A stretch of 64,000 bases of DNA, taken from the NCBI RefSeq assembly GCF_013141775.1, contig NZ_WHOB01000027.1:211620-275619 (forward strand), read 5' to 3'. The translations under genes and the position numbers were made by a program. Position 1 is the first letter of the stretch. Each line of letters opens with the position of its first letter. Shown here piece after piece: positions 1-9,089 of the stretch. The stretch comes from Paenibacillus phytohabitans. GTDB taxonomy: Bacteria > Bacillota > Bacilli > Paenibacillales > Paenibacillaceae. The notes below the pieces were generated by a model. The model was not told where the DNA came from. It ran no database searches and saw only the letters and a program-made list of their open reading frames with translations.

Positions 1-496
1 CCCAAGTGCCATAAGGCTCGTGCCAGTTGTCATCAATCATGATGACCCCCGGAGGCATTCCGTGGTCCAGCACCTTTCGGGCATACTCCATTACTTTTTC
101 CTGAGTTGGTTCGTAGAGCAATTCGATCCACAAATTGTACTGCGGAGCGGTAAATAGTAATTCTTCGGGTATACCGGAAGCAGGGGGAAAGAAGGTTCGG
201 GATACATGCCCGAACGCACCTCTTAAGCTGTTATATCCTTCTCCAATAATTAGCTCTCCTTTTCCCGCCACCGTCAGGTAATCCGGTTCAAACTGAAACT
301 CAAAAGGTTCTTCACTCCACAGATATCTTCCTCTACTGGATATCAGCAGAGGACAAGCCTGATTTCCGTTATGGTTCTCATCCAGATCAGCCTTGAACAA
401 GGTAAGACCATAAGGCATGCTTCTGCCATCTGCAGTGCGGCCGCCCCACCAATATTCACCGGGGAGCAGTTTTATAAGCTGTTCGGATTTTGGCAT
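1..496 (-). CDS. GH31 family glycoside hydrolase (alpha-glucosidase/alpha-xylosidase-like), N-terminal part
   Basis: Runs off the left edge, so only about 165 N-terminal residues are visible. It starts at an ATG (494-496) behind a clear AAGGAG site. The N-terminus reads as the beta-sandwich (galactose-mutarotase-like) domain that precedes the GH31 barrel. Near residue 150 comes the typical GH31 entry segment PPGVIMIDDNW, followed by HEPYGTW. GH31 enzymes release alpha-linked glucose, xylose or galactose, and the substrate cannot be told from this part. There is no signal peptide, so it is probably cytoplasmic. It is divergent from the AraC gene at 611 and shares a promoter element with the PL11 lyase at 1717, which places it in the same pectin-related regulon. 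The family call is firm; the specificity is unknown. Confidence 0.85.
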   Translation of the reverse strand, partial: MPKSEQLIKLLPGEYWWGGRTADGRSMPYGLTLFKADLDENHNGNQACPLLISSRGRYLWSEEPFEFQFEPDYLTVAGKGELIIGEGYNSLRGAFGHVSRTFFPPASGIPEELLFTAPQYNLWIELLYEPTQEKVMEYARKVLDHGMPPGVIMIDDNWHEPYGTW

Positions 497-522
497 TTGA
501 CTTCACTCCTTTATCTAAATCG

Positions 523-551
523 ATCATACCTTTGGAGTGAAGCGGAGACAA
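523..551 (-). promoter_or_regulatory. Sigma-A type promoter of the GH31 gene with shared AraC-type operator
   Basis: Read on the minus strand: -35 TTGTCT (546-551), 17-base spacer, -10 TATGAT (523-528), about 27 bases before the GH31 start. The spacer and flanks nearly match the PL11 promoter at 1587-1615 (common core ATTGTCTCCG, then TCCAAAGGTA and ATCGA). A perfect 9-base inverted repeat CTTCACTCC/GGAGTGAAG (501-509 and 534-542) also brackets the -10. The AraC-type protein encoded at 611 is the obvious candidate to bind here; that link is inference. Confidence 0.6.
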
Positions 552-610
552 TCTAAAAGTTTTTATTTATAATATAACATAATTGACTTTTAATTTCGGG
601 AGGAAAAATA

Positions 611-1480
611 ATGACCGAGCCTTCTTCATATGCTTTTCGTAATGATGATACATCAATATTGACACTTGATTCCATCGGTTGGCAGATAATCAGGAGCTCT
701 AAATACAGTTTCTCAGGCAATGAGCGGCCGGATACCGGACATGTCATTTTTCAATATACGCTCAGCGGGCAGGGCTGGATTGAAGTAGATCAAAAGGTGA
801 TCCCCATACCCAAAGGCTCCGGATTTCTTGTCCAAATCCCAAGCAAACACCGGTACTACTACAGGGATCAATCTCAGCCCTGGGAAGTTCTCTGGCTTAA
901 TCTAAGAGGCGAAGAAGCTAATCGGATCTGGAAGATGATCATAGAACAGGAGGGACATGTAATTCAAAGAGAGGCAACTTCTCCCGTCATCACGGGATTG
1001 CAGGAACTCCTGCGGAAAATTTCCGAAGAGAAGATTACCGATAAATATGTATTGTCTACTGAGATCTATAGTTGGATGCTGACCTTGGTCAGAACAAGCC
1101 GGGAGGTCACCAAAGATATCAGCGCAGTTACCAGCTCAATCATCCTGAAGGCCAAAAAATATCTGAAGGAGAACTACGCAGTTCCACTGACTCTGGACAT
1201 GCTTTCTGAATACTGCGGAATCAACAAGCATCACTTGTGCCGGCTGTTCCAGAAATCCGATCAGATCTCTCCCCTTGCTTATCTGCGGGAACGGCGGGTA
1301 GAAGCTGCTGTCTCTCTGCTGCGTACTACAGACCTCTCCATTCAGGAGATAGGCCGGCAATGCGGCTTCGACAGTCCCAGCTACTTCGGTAAAGTGTTCC
1401 GTGAACACATGGAAATGACCCCGAAAGACTACCGGATGAAGAAGCTTGAGTTCCCTTACGACGCTATTTATTATGAATAG
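611..1480 (+). CDS. AraC family transcriptional regulator (cupin + two HTH)
   Basis: 289 aa, the usual length for two-domain AraC regulators. Residues about 25-110 form a cupin-like sugar-sensing domain (pattern FQYTLSGQGW and a later IPSKHRYYY). Residues about 175-280 hold the double helix-turn-helix, with ECGxDSPSYFGKVF-type spacing in the second helix pair (QCGFDSPSYFGKVFREH) and the closing PKDYR. ATG follows a GGGAGG site. The gene lies between the divergent GH31 gene and the PL11 lyase gene, whose promoters carry almost the same sequence, so it is most likely their activator. The inducer would be a pectin-derived saccharide; this is inferred from neighbours only. Confidence 0.9.
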   Translation: MTEPSSYAFRNDDTSILTLDSIGWQIIRSSKYSFSGNERPDTGHVIFQYTLSGQGWIEVDQKVIPIPKGSGFLVQIPSKHRYYYRDQSQPWEVLWLNLRGEEANRIWKMIIEQEGHVIQREATSPVITGLQELLRKISEEKITDKYVLSTEIYSWMLTLVRTSREVTKDISAVTSSIILKAKKYLKENYAVPLTLDMLSEYCGINKHHLCRLFQKSDQISPLAYLRERRVEAAVSLLRTTDLSIQEIGRQCGFDSPSYFGKVFREHMEMTPKDYRMKKLEFPYDAIYYE

Positions 1481-1502
1481 CAGCTACAGCCTTTTATAAC
1501 AA

Positions 1503-1536
1503 AAGCAGCTTGTCCTCAGACGGGCCGCTTTTTCTT
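1503..1536 (+). terminator. Rho-independent terminator after the AraC gene
   Basis: The stem AAGC-A-GC-TTGTC pairs with GACGG-GC-C-GCTT (one mismatch, two G-T pairs) around a CTCA loop, followed by a run of T broken by one C. Confidence 0.65.
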
Positions 1537-1586
1537 TGTGTCTTATTTCAGTCAATCCCGTTACATTACCAGTCACAATCTTTAGA

Positions 1587-1615
1587 TTGTCTCCGGTTTA
1601 TTCCAAAGGTAAAAT
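1587..1615 (+). promoter_or_regulatory. Promoter of the PL11 lyase gene, near-copy of the GH31 promoter
   Basis: -35 TTGTCT (1587-1592), 17-base spacer, -10 TAAAAT (1610-1615). Aligned with the GH31 promoter over about 40 bases, it differs at only a handful of positions, including within the spacer, where sigma factor alone would not conserve sequence. This points to a shared regulator-binding site overlapping the promoter. Confidence 0.6.
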
Positions 1616-1716
1616 CGACTAAGCAGCAGGATTAATTACAGTTCAAATCAAAACAGGAAAGGAGTAAGATTCGGCAGATGAATATGAAAGATATCTGATC
1701 TGGAGGGATGATTTTA

Positions 1717-3543
1717 TTGAAGATGAAATTCAGATTATGTATGTTCACGTTGAGTCTAGTGATTATTTTCACAACTTTCTTGTCGATTACATCTCCCATT
1801 CAAACAGCTAATGCAGCGATAGGTCCAAGAATCATGGAAAACTTGGGGCGGGGTGTTGTCGCTGTACGAAGCGGTTCAAATGTATTCGTCAGCTGGCGTC
1901 TACTGGCACTCGATTCTTCTAGTACCGGTTTCAATATCTACCGTTCTACTGCCGGAGGTACAGCAGTTAAGCTGAATAGCACGGTTCTGACGGCCGGAAC
2001 CAACTATACAGACACAACTGCTGACTTGACCAAGGTAAATGCCTACTCAGTAAAACCGGTTATCAGCGGAGTGGAACAGGCAGCCAGCGCAGCCTATACG
2101 CTTGCGGCAAACTCTGCCGATGAGCCCGCCCTTGTCGTGCCGCTTCAAAGCGGAGGAGCAATCGGGAATGTGTGGGTCGGGGACTTCGACGGTGATCACG
2201 AGTATGATTTTCTCTTAAGCCGCAACGCCACAGAAATCCAAACACTTGAAGCCTATAAACGTGACGGCACTTATTTGTGGTCCGTAAGTCTTGGGCCTAA
2301 CAGCACCAACAAATACAATATTTCTCCCGGTTCCACCACAGTTGATGTAGGAATGTGGGATGGGGTTACAGTGTATGATTTGGATGGGAACGGCAAGGCA
2401 GAAGTCGTTCTCCGGATCGCGAATGGGGTAACCTTTGGTGATGGTACGGTCTGGTCCACGGCCAATAGCGATAATAAACAATGGCTGGCTGTCCTCGACG
2501 GGATGACAGGCAAACTTAAGAATTATTCGCCGCTTCCTGACGACTATCTCTCGGTAGGCCCTCTGGCTATGCAGCTGGGCATCGGTTACCTGAACGGCAC
2601 AACCCCAAGCATTGTCGCTTTTATGAAAAACCGGAATGCAGATACAACCTTTAATCTCGTGCTTGCAGCTTATCACTATACTGGCAATAATCTGACGATG
2701 GACTGGAAATGGCTGCGAGGTACACAGAGTGCACCGGACGGCCATCAGATGCGTATCGTTGATGTAAATGGCGACGGCAAAGATGAGATCGCAGATATCG
2801 GCTTCGTGCTTAATGGTGACGGCACGCTTCGCTACTCTTTGGCCGGCAGTAATGTTGTACACGGCGATCGTTTCTATATCGGCAAATTCAGCCCTACCGC
2901 TAGCGGCCTGCAGGGCTATGGCATTCAACAGGATAACCCCTATGGTCTGCTGGAGTATTATTACGATGCAGCTACAGGTTCGATGATTTGGCAACATTCC
3001 ACAACTCCGCCTGCAGGGGATGTCGGCCGCGGTGATGTTGGTGATATTGACCCTCGTTACTCAGGCTACGAAGCCTGGTCATTCTCAGGAATCTATAACG
3101 GACCAACCAATACGAAGATTACCGAACCAGACGCTGCCCCTTGGCCTGCCCTGCGTATATGGTGGGATGGCGACCTTTTGAGTGAGACCCTGCATGAAAA
3201 TGTTATTAATAAATGGGATTATTCTACCAGTTCCATAAATCGGGTGCTTACACTTTACAAATACCGCAATGCGGTGACCAACTACCGCAGTGTTGCTTTA
3301 TTCTATGGCGATATCCTTGGGGATTGGCGAGAAGAGGTTATTATGGCAAGTAGTGATTACTCAAAACTTATACTTTTCACGACCAGTACACCGACCAGTA
3401 CAAGACTATATACACTGGCTCAGAATCCAGCCTACCGGAACTGCTTGACCATTAAAGGATATGTGCAGTCTCATTTGACGGATTATTATCTTGGCGAGGG
3501 CATGTCTGCGCCTCCACAACCAAATATCACACTGGCACCGTAA
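1717..3543 (+). CDS. Secreted rhamnogalacturonan lyase, PL11 family (YesW/YesX-like)
   Basis: About 608 aa. It cleaves the rhamnogalacturonan-I backbone by beta-elimination outside the cell. A signal peptide with hydrophobic core (LSLVIIFTTFLSI) and an ANAA cleavage site occupies the first 35 residues. An fibronectin-like stretch containing SWRLLALDS and GFNIYRS follows. The PL11 core then shows repeated calcium-loop motifs (DFDGDHEYDF, DLDGNGKAEV, DVNGDGKDEI). Start choice: an ATG at 1708 touches the GGAGGG site with no spacing, while the TTG at 1717 is 9 bases away and in frame, so TTG is preferred. No carbohydrate-binding module follows. Products would be unsaturated oligosaccharides that the GH105 enzyme at 10011 can open. 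The family call is strong. Confidence 0.9.
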   Translation: MKMKFRLCMFTLSLVIIFTTFLSITSPIQTANAAIGPRIMENLGRGVVAVRSGSNVFVSWRLLALDSSSTGFNIYRSTAGGTAVKLNSTVLTAGTNYTDTTADLTKVNAYSVKPVISGVEQAASAAYTLAANSADEPALVVPLQSGGAIGNVWVGDFDGDHEYDFLLSRNATEIQTLEAYKRDGTYLWSVSLGPNSTNKYNISPGSTTVDVGMWDGVTVYDLDGNGKAEVVLRIANGVTFGDGTVWSTANSDNKQWLAVLDGMTGKLKNYSPLPDDYLSVGPLAMQLGIGYLNGTTPSIVAFMKNRNADTTFNLVLAAYHYTGNNLTMDWKWLRGTQSAPDGHQMRIVDVNGDGKDEIADIGFVLNGDGTLRYSLAGSNVVHGDRFYIGKFSPTASGLQGYGIQQDNPYGLLEYYYDAATGSMIWQHSTTPPAGDVGRGDVGDIDPRYSGYEAWSFSGIYNGPTNTKITEPDAAPWPALRIWWDGDLLSETLHENVINKWDYSTSSINRVLTLYKYRNAVTNYRSVALFYGDILGDWREEVIMASSDYSKLILFTTSTPTSTRLYTLAQNPAYRNCLTIKGYVQSHLTDYYLGEGMSAPPQPNITLAP

Positions 3544-3590
3544 TAACAGCATCAACAAAGAGGCCATAGTCGTCAGTATAGCAAATCCCG

Positions 3591-3614
3591 GGCTGCACGG
3601 TGTGCGGCCTTTTT
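3591..3614 (+). terminator. Rho-independent terminator after the PL11 gene
   Basis: GGCTGCAC pairs with GTGCGGCC (one G-T pair) around a GGT loop, followed directly by TTTTTG. Confidence 0.8.
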
Positions 3615-3682
3615 GTGTATTACCCAACCCATCATCATGCCATTAACCTATGCTGTAAAGTAAAGCGTCTCAGGAATGTCAA

Positions 3683-3711
3683 TTGTATTCAGCGGGCTGG
3701 CCATGTACAAT
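3683..3711 (+). promoter_or_regulatory. Sigma-A type promoter of the membrane AraC regulator gene
   Basis: -35 TTGTAT (3683-3688), 17-base spacer, -10 TACAAT (3706-3711). Transcription would begin near 3718, which supports a translation start at 3753 rather than at the upstream ATG at 3717. Confidence 0.5.
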
Positions 3712-3752
3712 AAACGATGTTGAAAAATAGAAGTTCTGACAGGGGAATGTTG

Positions 3753-6128
3753 ATGGAGAAAAAAAAGAACAAATGGTTCAATAGCAGGAGTGTGCTGCTG
3801 ACCTGGTCTTTATCTTATATGGCCGTACTGCTGCTTCCGGTTGCATTGAGCTCGATTGTATACTACCAGTCCAGCAAGATGCTCACTGACGAGATTCATC
3901 TCGCCAACAATTCCTTGCTCAAACAGTTAAGAGAACTGATGGATAAGCAGATTGACGCGGTCAACCGCTTGGACTTCGAGCTGAATTGGAATACGAAGTT
4001 CCGGGAACTGGTCGATCAGCACAAGTATGCTATCTTTCCCGAGGAATACATGTATGATCTGTATGATGCTACCAAAGACATGTCGCTGTATCAGTCGGCT
4101 TATTCGGAGACAGACCTGTTCTATATCTACCTGGCTTCGCGTGATACCATCCTGCTTCCCGGAGTTTACCGGAACACAAGATTTGCCTATGCTCAAAATC
4201 ACCAGTCCGATAGCTTAAGCTATGACGAGTGGATAGATATTCTGCAAAGGAAGAAATTCAAAGGCTTCGTGCCTGTGAAACGTACGAACGAGAACGGAGT
4301 TTCCATGGAAGCGCTAGCATATGTAAGTACCTATGATTATGAAGATGATCAGCCCTTGGGGGCTAATGTGGTTATGCTGGACAATTCCAAAATACTCTCC
4401 TCCCTGCTTAACATCGAGGCCTTCAGTAAAGGACATGTCGTGATCGCAGATTCCGACAACAATGTACTGGTGTCCAGTTCAAATACTGACCTTCCTGCCC
4501 GGTTACCCTTCGGCAAACAGCTCGGTGCGGGCGGCATGTTCATCTGGGAGTCCGAAGGTCAGCAGTACGAAGTATTCTCTATTCAGTCCGCAGTTTCTAA
4601 CCTCAAATATATTTCCATGATTCCCAGTGAAGTCTATTGGAAAAAAGCGGAGCTGGTCCGCAAACTGACGGTGATTAGCATTCTGGCCAGCCTGCTCGGC
4701 GGCGGATGTCTGACGTATCTTTTTCTGCGTAAAAACTATAATCCGATCCAACAAATTGTGCGCGCTTTCAATAATAAAGTATCTCTCCGGGAGAAAGGAG
4801 AGAACGAATTTCTTTTTATCCAGCAGGCGGTGGACAGCACTTTAAATGAAATGGACAATATGATGCTGGAAATGAAGAAACAACACTACAGCCTCCGTTC
4901 TAATTACATCATGAGACTACTCAAAGGCAAGCAAGACCACGAGCTTCCTTTAGCCGAAGCTTTGAGTGCCTTTGACATTCAGCTGCTCTCTGAAGATTTC
5001 GGCATTCTTTTATTTTATCTGGAGGATGTGGACATCTTTCTGGAACGAGTTGAAGGAAAAACAGCGGATGAGAAGCTGCGGTTGCTGCATTTCATTGTGC
5101 GGAATGTGGTAGAAGAGCTTATCAATGTGAGGCACCGGGGCTATCTGGTAGAGACAGATGAGACCATGCCCTGTCTGGTCAGCCTGTCTGAGATTCCAGC
5201 AGAAGAGCAAGCAGATGATCTGCTTCAGGCGGCCCGCTCCGCCCAAGAGTTTCTTGCGCATAAGTACAGTATCTATATAACAGTTTCAATCAGCCGGGTT
5301 CACCACGGACTTCAGCAGATTTCTCAAGCGTATCAAGAAGCTCTGGAGGCTATGGAGTATAAGCTGGTTATGGGCAAGCAGGAAGTTTTGTCCTACGAAG
5401 ACATCCAACGATATAACATCCGGGCAGAGAGCGATTCAGGTTATTATTACCCCCTTCAGAGCGAGCAGCAGCTGATTAACTGCGTTAAAATAGGGGATTT
5501 CCCGGCAGCTCAAAGCGTCCTGGATGAAGTCCTGAAAATAAATTTCTCCAATCACCCTGTAAAGTTGCCGTTAGCACGTTGTCTCATACTGGATCTGGCC
5601 GGCACCTTGATTAAGAGCATCGGAGAACTGACCGCAAGTCAGAACAACATCCTGATCCAGAATCCTAAACGCATCGACAGACTTTATTCGTCAGAGACAC
5701 TTACGGAAATGCAGGAGCAGCTGGAGGTTATGCTTAAGGAAGTGTGCGACTATGCCCGGGCTAAGCGGCTTCAGAATGTCCAGGAAAACCGACAACAGGC
5801 CTTGAGTGAGCTGATTAACGAGATATCTGCCTTTATCGATGAGCACTATACCGATCCGGGCTTGAATGTTTCTCTGCTCGGACAGCATTTTGATATGAAG
5901 CCTACCTATCTGTCGAAGCTGTTCAAGGAACAATCCGGAGAAGGTCTCATGGATACGATCAATAAGAAGCGGATTGACTGGTCCAAGCAGTTAATTACAG
6001 AGAAGCGGCTGGCGGTGAATGAGGCCGCGGAGAAATCCGGTTTCAATGATGTAGGCACTTATATTCGTACGTTTAAGAAGTTTGAGGGGATTACCCCGGG
6101 CAAGTACAAAGAGACCATCGATGCTTAA
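3753..6128 (+). CDS. Membrane-anchored AraC-type transcriptional regulator
   Basis: 791 aa from the ATG at 3753, chosen because AGGGGA lies 6 bases before it and the in-frame ATG at 3717 has no ribosome site. A transmembrane helix near residues 15-38 (LTWSLSYMAVLLLPVALSS) is followed by an extracytoplasmic sensor region of roughly 250 residues. A second helix (LTVISILASLLGGGCLTYLFL) comes next, then a long cytoplasmic linker and a C-terminal AraC double HTH ending GITPGKYKE. No kinase or receiver domain is present, so it acts as a one-component transmembrane regulator. Genes of this build usually sit directly before an LplA/LplB/YtcP-type sugar importer, as here, and probably control it in response to an extracellular saccharide. 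Confidence 0.85.
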   Translation: MEKKKNKWFNSRSVLLTWSLSYMAVLLLPVALSSIVYYQSSKMLTDEIHLANNSLLKQLRELMDKQIDAVNRLDFELNWNTKFRELVDQHKYAIFPEEYMYDLYDATKDMSLYQSAYSETDLFYIYLASRDTILLPGVYRNTRFAYAQNHQSDSLSYDEWIDILQRKKFKGFVPVKRTNENGVSMEALAYVSTYDYEDDQPLGANVVMLDNSKILSSLLNIEAFSKGHVVIADSDNNVLVSSSNTDLPARLPFGKQLGAGGMFIWESEGQQYEVFSIQSAVSNLKYISMIPSEVYWKKAELVRKLTVISILASLLGGGCLTYLFLRKNYNPIQQIVRAFNNKVSLREKGENEFLFIQQAVDSTLNEMDNMMLEMKKQHYSLRSNYIMRLLKGKQDHELPLAEALSAFDIQLLSEDFGILLFYLEDVDIFLERVEGKTADEKLRLLHFIVRNVVEELINVRHRGYLVETDETMPCLVSLSEIPAEEQADDLLQAARSAQEFLAHKYSIYITVSISRVHHGLQQISQAYQEALEAMEYKLVMGKQEVLSYEDIQRYNIRAESDSGYYYPLQSEQQLINCVKIGDFPAAQSVLDEVLKINFSNHPVKLPLARCLILDLAGTLIKSIGELTASQNNILIQNPKRIDRLYSSETLTEMQEQLEVMLKEVCDYARAKRLQNVQENRQQALSELINEISAFIDEHYTDPGLNVSLLGQHFDMKPTYLSKLFKEQSGEGLMDTINKKRIDWSKQLITEKRLAVNEAAEKSGFNDVGTYIRTFKKFEGITPGKYKETIDA

Positions 6129-6152
6129 CCCCTCCCCTCCCTCCCTCACCTT

Positions 6153-6189
6153 CCCTGCCTGCCATTATCCATGGCAAACAGGGATTTTT
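6153..6189 (+). terminator. Rho-independent terminator after the membrane AraC gene
   Basis: CCCTG-cc-TGCCAT pairs with ATGGCA-aa-CAGGG around TATCC, followed by ATTTTTC. It separates the regulator from the transporter operon. Confidence 0.85.
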
Positions 6190-6397
6190 CATGCCACCCG
6201 CACACAAAATATGGTTTTGATCCAGATTGCCTATTCTTTTGTCTAATTTGCCGATCCACGGACGCCATTTTCAATCCCATTGGATATTCTGCGCATGTAC
6301 AGTAACACCGGGCTGACCTTATAGTTAGGGCATGAACCGCAGCCTTTACTGGTTCTTATAAATTGTTAATGAACACACTTAGGGAGGTTAACAAGAA

Positions 6398-8047
6398 ATG
6401 AGCAAAGCAAGCAGAAAGGTCATGTTTTCTCTCATGACATTCCTGTTAGCAGGCAGCACGCTGACAGGATGCTCAGGGAACAATGGGAACAATGGGAACA
6501 ATGGGGACAAAGAAGCCACAACTTCTTCAAACACGTCTGCGGAACAGACTGCTGTCACGTATCCCATTACAACCGATAAGTCACTCACTTATTGGGGGGC
6601 ACTGCCTAACAATCTAACCGGGGTGAAGTCTGCGCATGCAGAGGTTCCCTTCTATCAGGAATGGCAAAAGCAAACGGGAATCAATATTAAATTCACAACC
6701 CCGCCGGCAAACCAGGTCGATGAATCGTTCAACGTGATGCTGGCCTCAGGAGAATTGCCCGATTTGCTGGAGTATAACTTCTTCAACTTCCCGGGCGGCC
6801 CGGAAAAGGCAATCAAAGACGGTTACATCCTGGAACTCAATGACTTGATTGACAAATATGCGCCGAATTATAAGAAGTATCTGCAGGAGCATCCTGAGAT
6901 TGAGAAAATGGTTAAAACCGACAACGGAAGCTATTATTCCTTCCCTTTTATCCGTGTGGATGAAACCCAGCTTACGTTCCAGGGTCCGGTGATCCGGAAG
7001 GATTGGCTGGATGAGCTGGGTCTGCCCGTACCTGAAACCATCGACGAATGGACCACTACTTTGAAAGCGTTTAAGGAGAAAAAGGGAGCAACTGCAGCGA
7101 TCTCCTTTGTCGGTAAACCGCGTGTATTCAATGAGCTCGGCAACGGTGCTTTTATTGGCGCATATGGCGTTACCCGCGATTTCTATCTGGAGGATGGAAA
7201 GGTTAAGTTCGGTCCGGCTGAGCCGGGTTATAAGGACTTCCTGAACCTGTTCCGGCAGTGGTATGCTGACGGGCTGCTGGACAAAGATGTGGCTACAGTG
7301 GATTCCAAGGTGATGGATGCCAATATTACGTCGGGTGCGACAGGAGCTACCTGGGCTAACTCAGGCGGAGGGATCGGCAAGTGGACGCCTATCCTTAAAG
7401 GAATAGATGCGAAGGCATCCATTGTCGCCACACCTTATCCGGTTCTCGAAAAAGGCACTACGCCGAAATTCGGACAACGGGATTATGCTTATTCCACAGG
7501 CGGAATGGTCGCTATCTCGGCTACCTCCAAGAATGCGGAACTGGCAGTCAAACTGCTCGATTACGGCTACAGCGAGGAAGGACAACGGCTCTTTAATTTC
7601 GGAATCGAAGGCGTCAGCTACACCATGGAAAATGGCAGTCCGAAATTCACTGATCTGATTATGAATAATCCCGACAAGCTGGCCCCTGCTCAAGCTATGT
7701 CTCTGTATATCCGGGGCAATACCGGAGGACCATTTATTTCCGATAAGCGGGTTTCTGAACAATACCTTAACTTGCCGGAGCAGCAAGAAGCGGTAACCAT
7801 ATGGAAAAAAACAGATATGGCTAACTACCAGCTCCCGCTCGTAACGCCTACTCCTGAAGAAAGCGCAGAATTCGCCAACATCATGGCAGATGTGAACACA
7901 TTGGTGGACGAAATGACATTAAAGATTATTCTGGGTACAGAGCCGCTGGATGCCTACGACAAATATCTGGAAAAACTTAATTCCGTCAAACTCTCGCGTG
8001 CTATAGAAATCAAACAGGCAGCACTCGAGCGGTATTTGAAACGCTAA
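6398..8047 (+). CDS. Extracellular solute-binding lipoprotein of a CUT1 oligosaccharide ABC importer (LplA-like)
   Basis: 549 aa, typical for the large LplA-type binding proteins. It has a lipoprotein signal with lipobox LTGC (Cys about 25), then a low-complexity Asn/Gly linker (GNNGNNGNNGD). The mature part has the family's features, such as TTPPANQVDE and WLDELGLPVPET. It captures an oligosaccharide at the outer membrane face and hands it to the permeases encoded at 8121 and 9090. An AGGGAGGT site precedes the ATG. The neighbouring PL11, GH105 and GH88 enzymes suggest a pectin or uronic-acid oligosaccharide as ligand; that is inference. Confidence 0.9.
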   Translation: MSKASRKVMFSLMTFLLAGSTLTGCSGNNGNNGNNGDKEATTSSNTSAEQTAVTYPITTDKSLTYWGALPNNLTGVKSAHAEVPFYQEWQKQTGINIKFTTPPANQVDESFNVMLASGELPDLLEYNFFNFPGGPEKAIKDGYILELNDLIDKYAPNYKKYLQEHPEIEKMVKTDNGSYYSFPFIRVDETQLTFQGPVIRKDWLDELGLPVPETIDEWTTTLKAFKEKKGATAAISFVGKPRVFNELGNGAFIGAYGVTRDFYLEDGKVKFGPAEPGYKDFLNLFRQWYADGLLDKDVATVDSKVMDANITSGATGATWANSGGGIGKWTPILKGIDAKASIVATPYPVLEKGTTPKFGQRDYAYSTGGMVAISATSKNAELAVKLLDYGYSEEGQRLFNFGIEGVSYTMENGSPKFTDLIMNNPDKLAPAQAMSLYIRGNTGGPFISDKRVSEQYLNLPEQQEAVTIWKKTDMANYQLPLVTPTPEESAEFANIMADVNTLVDEMTLKIILGTEPLDAYDKYLEKLNSVKLSRAIEIKQAALERYLKR

Positions 8048-8062
8048 ACCAACAAGCCACAC

Positions 8063-8100
8063 CGGGAGCAGAAGGACCAACAGTCCATGCTCTGCTCCCG
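8063..8100 (+). other. Intercistronic hairpin between binding-protein and permease genes
   Basis: A perfect 10-base stem CGGGAGCAGA/TCTGCTCCCG contains an inner GGAC/GTCC stem. It starts 15 bases after the stop of the binding-protein gene. No T run follows; the next feature is the ribosome site of the permease gene. This is the layout of an mRNA-stabilising or partial-attenuation hairpin that keeps binding protein in excess over permease. Confidence 0.7.
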
Positions 8101-8120
8101 TAAGGAGGAAAAGAGAAACC

Positions 8121-9077
8121 ATGACCAAATTAGCTCCTATGACGGGAGTTCAAACTTCTGTTAACAACAGCTTTAAGCAACGTTTTATCCGTGATTTCAA
8201 GTTAAACCGACTGCTGTATATCATGATGATTCCTGTCATCCTCTACTATGTTGTATTCCATTACGCCCCGATGTATGGAGCGATTATTGCTTTTAAGGAT
8301 TTCTCCCCGATGAAAGGGATTATGGGCAGTGACTGGGTGGGACTTCAGCATTTCAGGGATTTCTTCTCCAGCTATTATTTCTGGCGTATTCTGGGGAATA
8401 CCGTTCTCATCAGCGTGTATTCGATTCTATTTATGTTTCCAGCCCCGATCATCCTGGCGCTGCTCATTAATGAAGTTCGAAATCAGACCTTCAAACGGGT
8501 AGTTCAGACCTTCTCGTATATGCCCTACTTCATTTCACTCGTCGTGATTTGCGGGATGATTACCGACTTCACCAACAGTAACGGGGTTATTAATACACTA
8601 TTCTCCTGGTTAGGGTATGACGGAGCGGCTATGCTGCAGAAGCCGGGTCTGTTCCGCCCAATCTACATCCTGTCCGAAATTTGGCAAAAGATCGGCTGGG
8701 AATCTATTATTTACATTGCTGCCCTGGCCGGTATTGACCAGGAGCAGTATGAAGCTGCACGAATTGACGGTGCCAGCCGTCTGAAGCAGATGCTGCACAT
8801 CACCCTGCCGGGAATTCTGCCTACGATTACCATCATGTTCATCCTTCGGATGGGCAATATGCTGAATGTCGGCTTTGAGAAAATCATTCTGCTCTACAAT
8901 CCTGTAACCTATGAAACAGCTGACGTAATTTCTTCCTTTGTGTACAGAAAAGGCCTGCTGGAATTCGGCTGGAGCTATAGCTCGGCAGTCGGCTTGTTTA
9001 ACTCGGTTGTGAATCTCATTCTATTGATTTCAGCCAATTATATCAGCCGCAGAGTCAACAAAACCAGTCTATGGTAG
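8121..9077 (+). CDS. CUT1 ABC transporter permease (LplB-like)
   Basis: 318 aa. An integral membrane permease with about six helices (LYIMMIPVILYYVVFHYAP, FMFPAPIILALLI and others). The cytoplasmic coupling loop EAA motif is present (EQYEAARIDGASRLKQMLHI, then LPGI), which docks on the ATPase. It forms a heterodimeric channel with the next gene product 12 bases downstream. No ATPase gene is nearby, so it must use a shared MsmX/UgpC-type subunit. The start ATG follows AAGGAGG by about 12 bases. Confidence 0.92.
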   Translation: MTKLAPMTGVQTSVNNSFKQRFIRDFKLNRLLYIMMIPVILYYVVFHYAPMYGAIIAFKDFSPMKGIMGSDWVGLQHFRDFFSSYYFWRILGNTVLISVYSILFMFPAPIILALLINEVRNQTFKRVVQTFSYMPYFISLVVICGMITDFTNSNGVINTLFSWLGYDGAAMLQKPGLFRPIYILSEIWQKIGWESIIYIAALAGIDQEQYEAARIDGASRLKQMLHITLPGILPTITIMFILRMGNMLNVGFEKIILLYNPVTYETADVISSFVYRKGLLEFGWSYSSAVGLFNSVVNLILLISANYISRRVNKTSLW

Positions 9078-9089
9078 GAGGAAACCGTT

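Noticed and set aside
2215..2997. Minus-strand 260-codon frame inside the PL11 gene.
   Set aside because: It lies fully within a well-supported gene, has no ribosome site and no recognisable domain.
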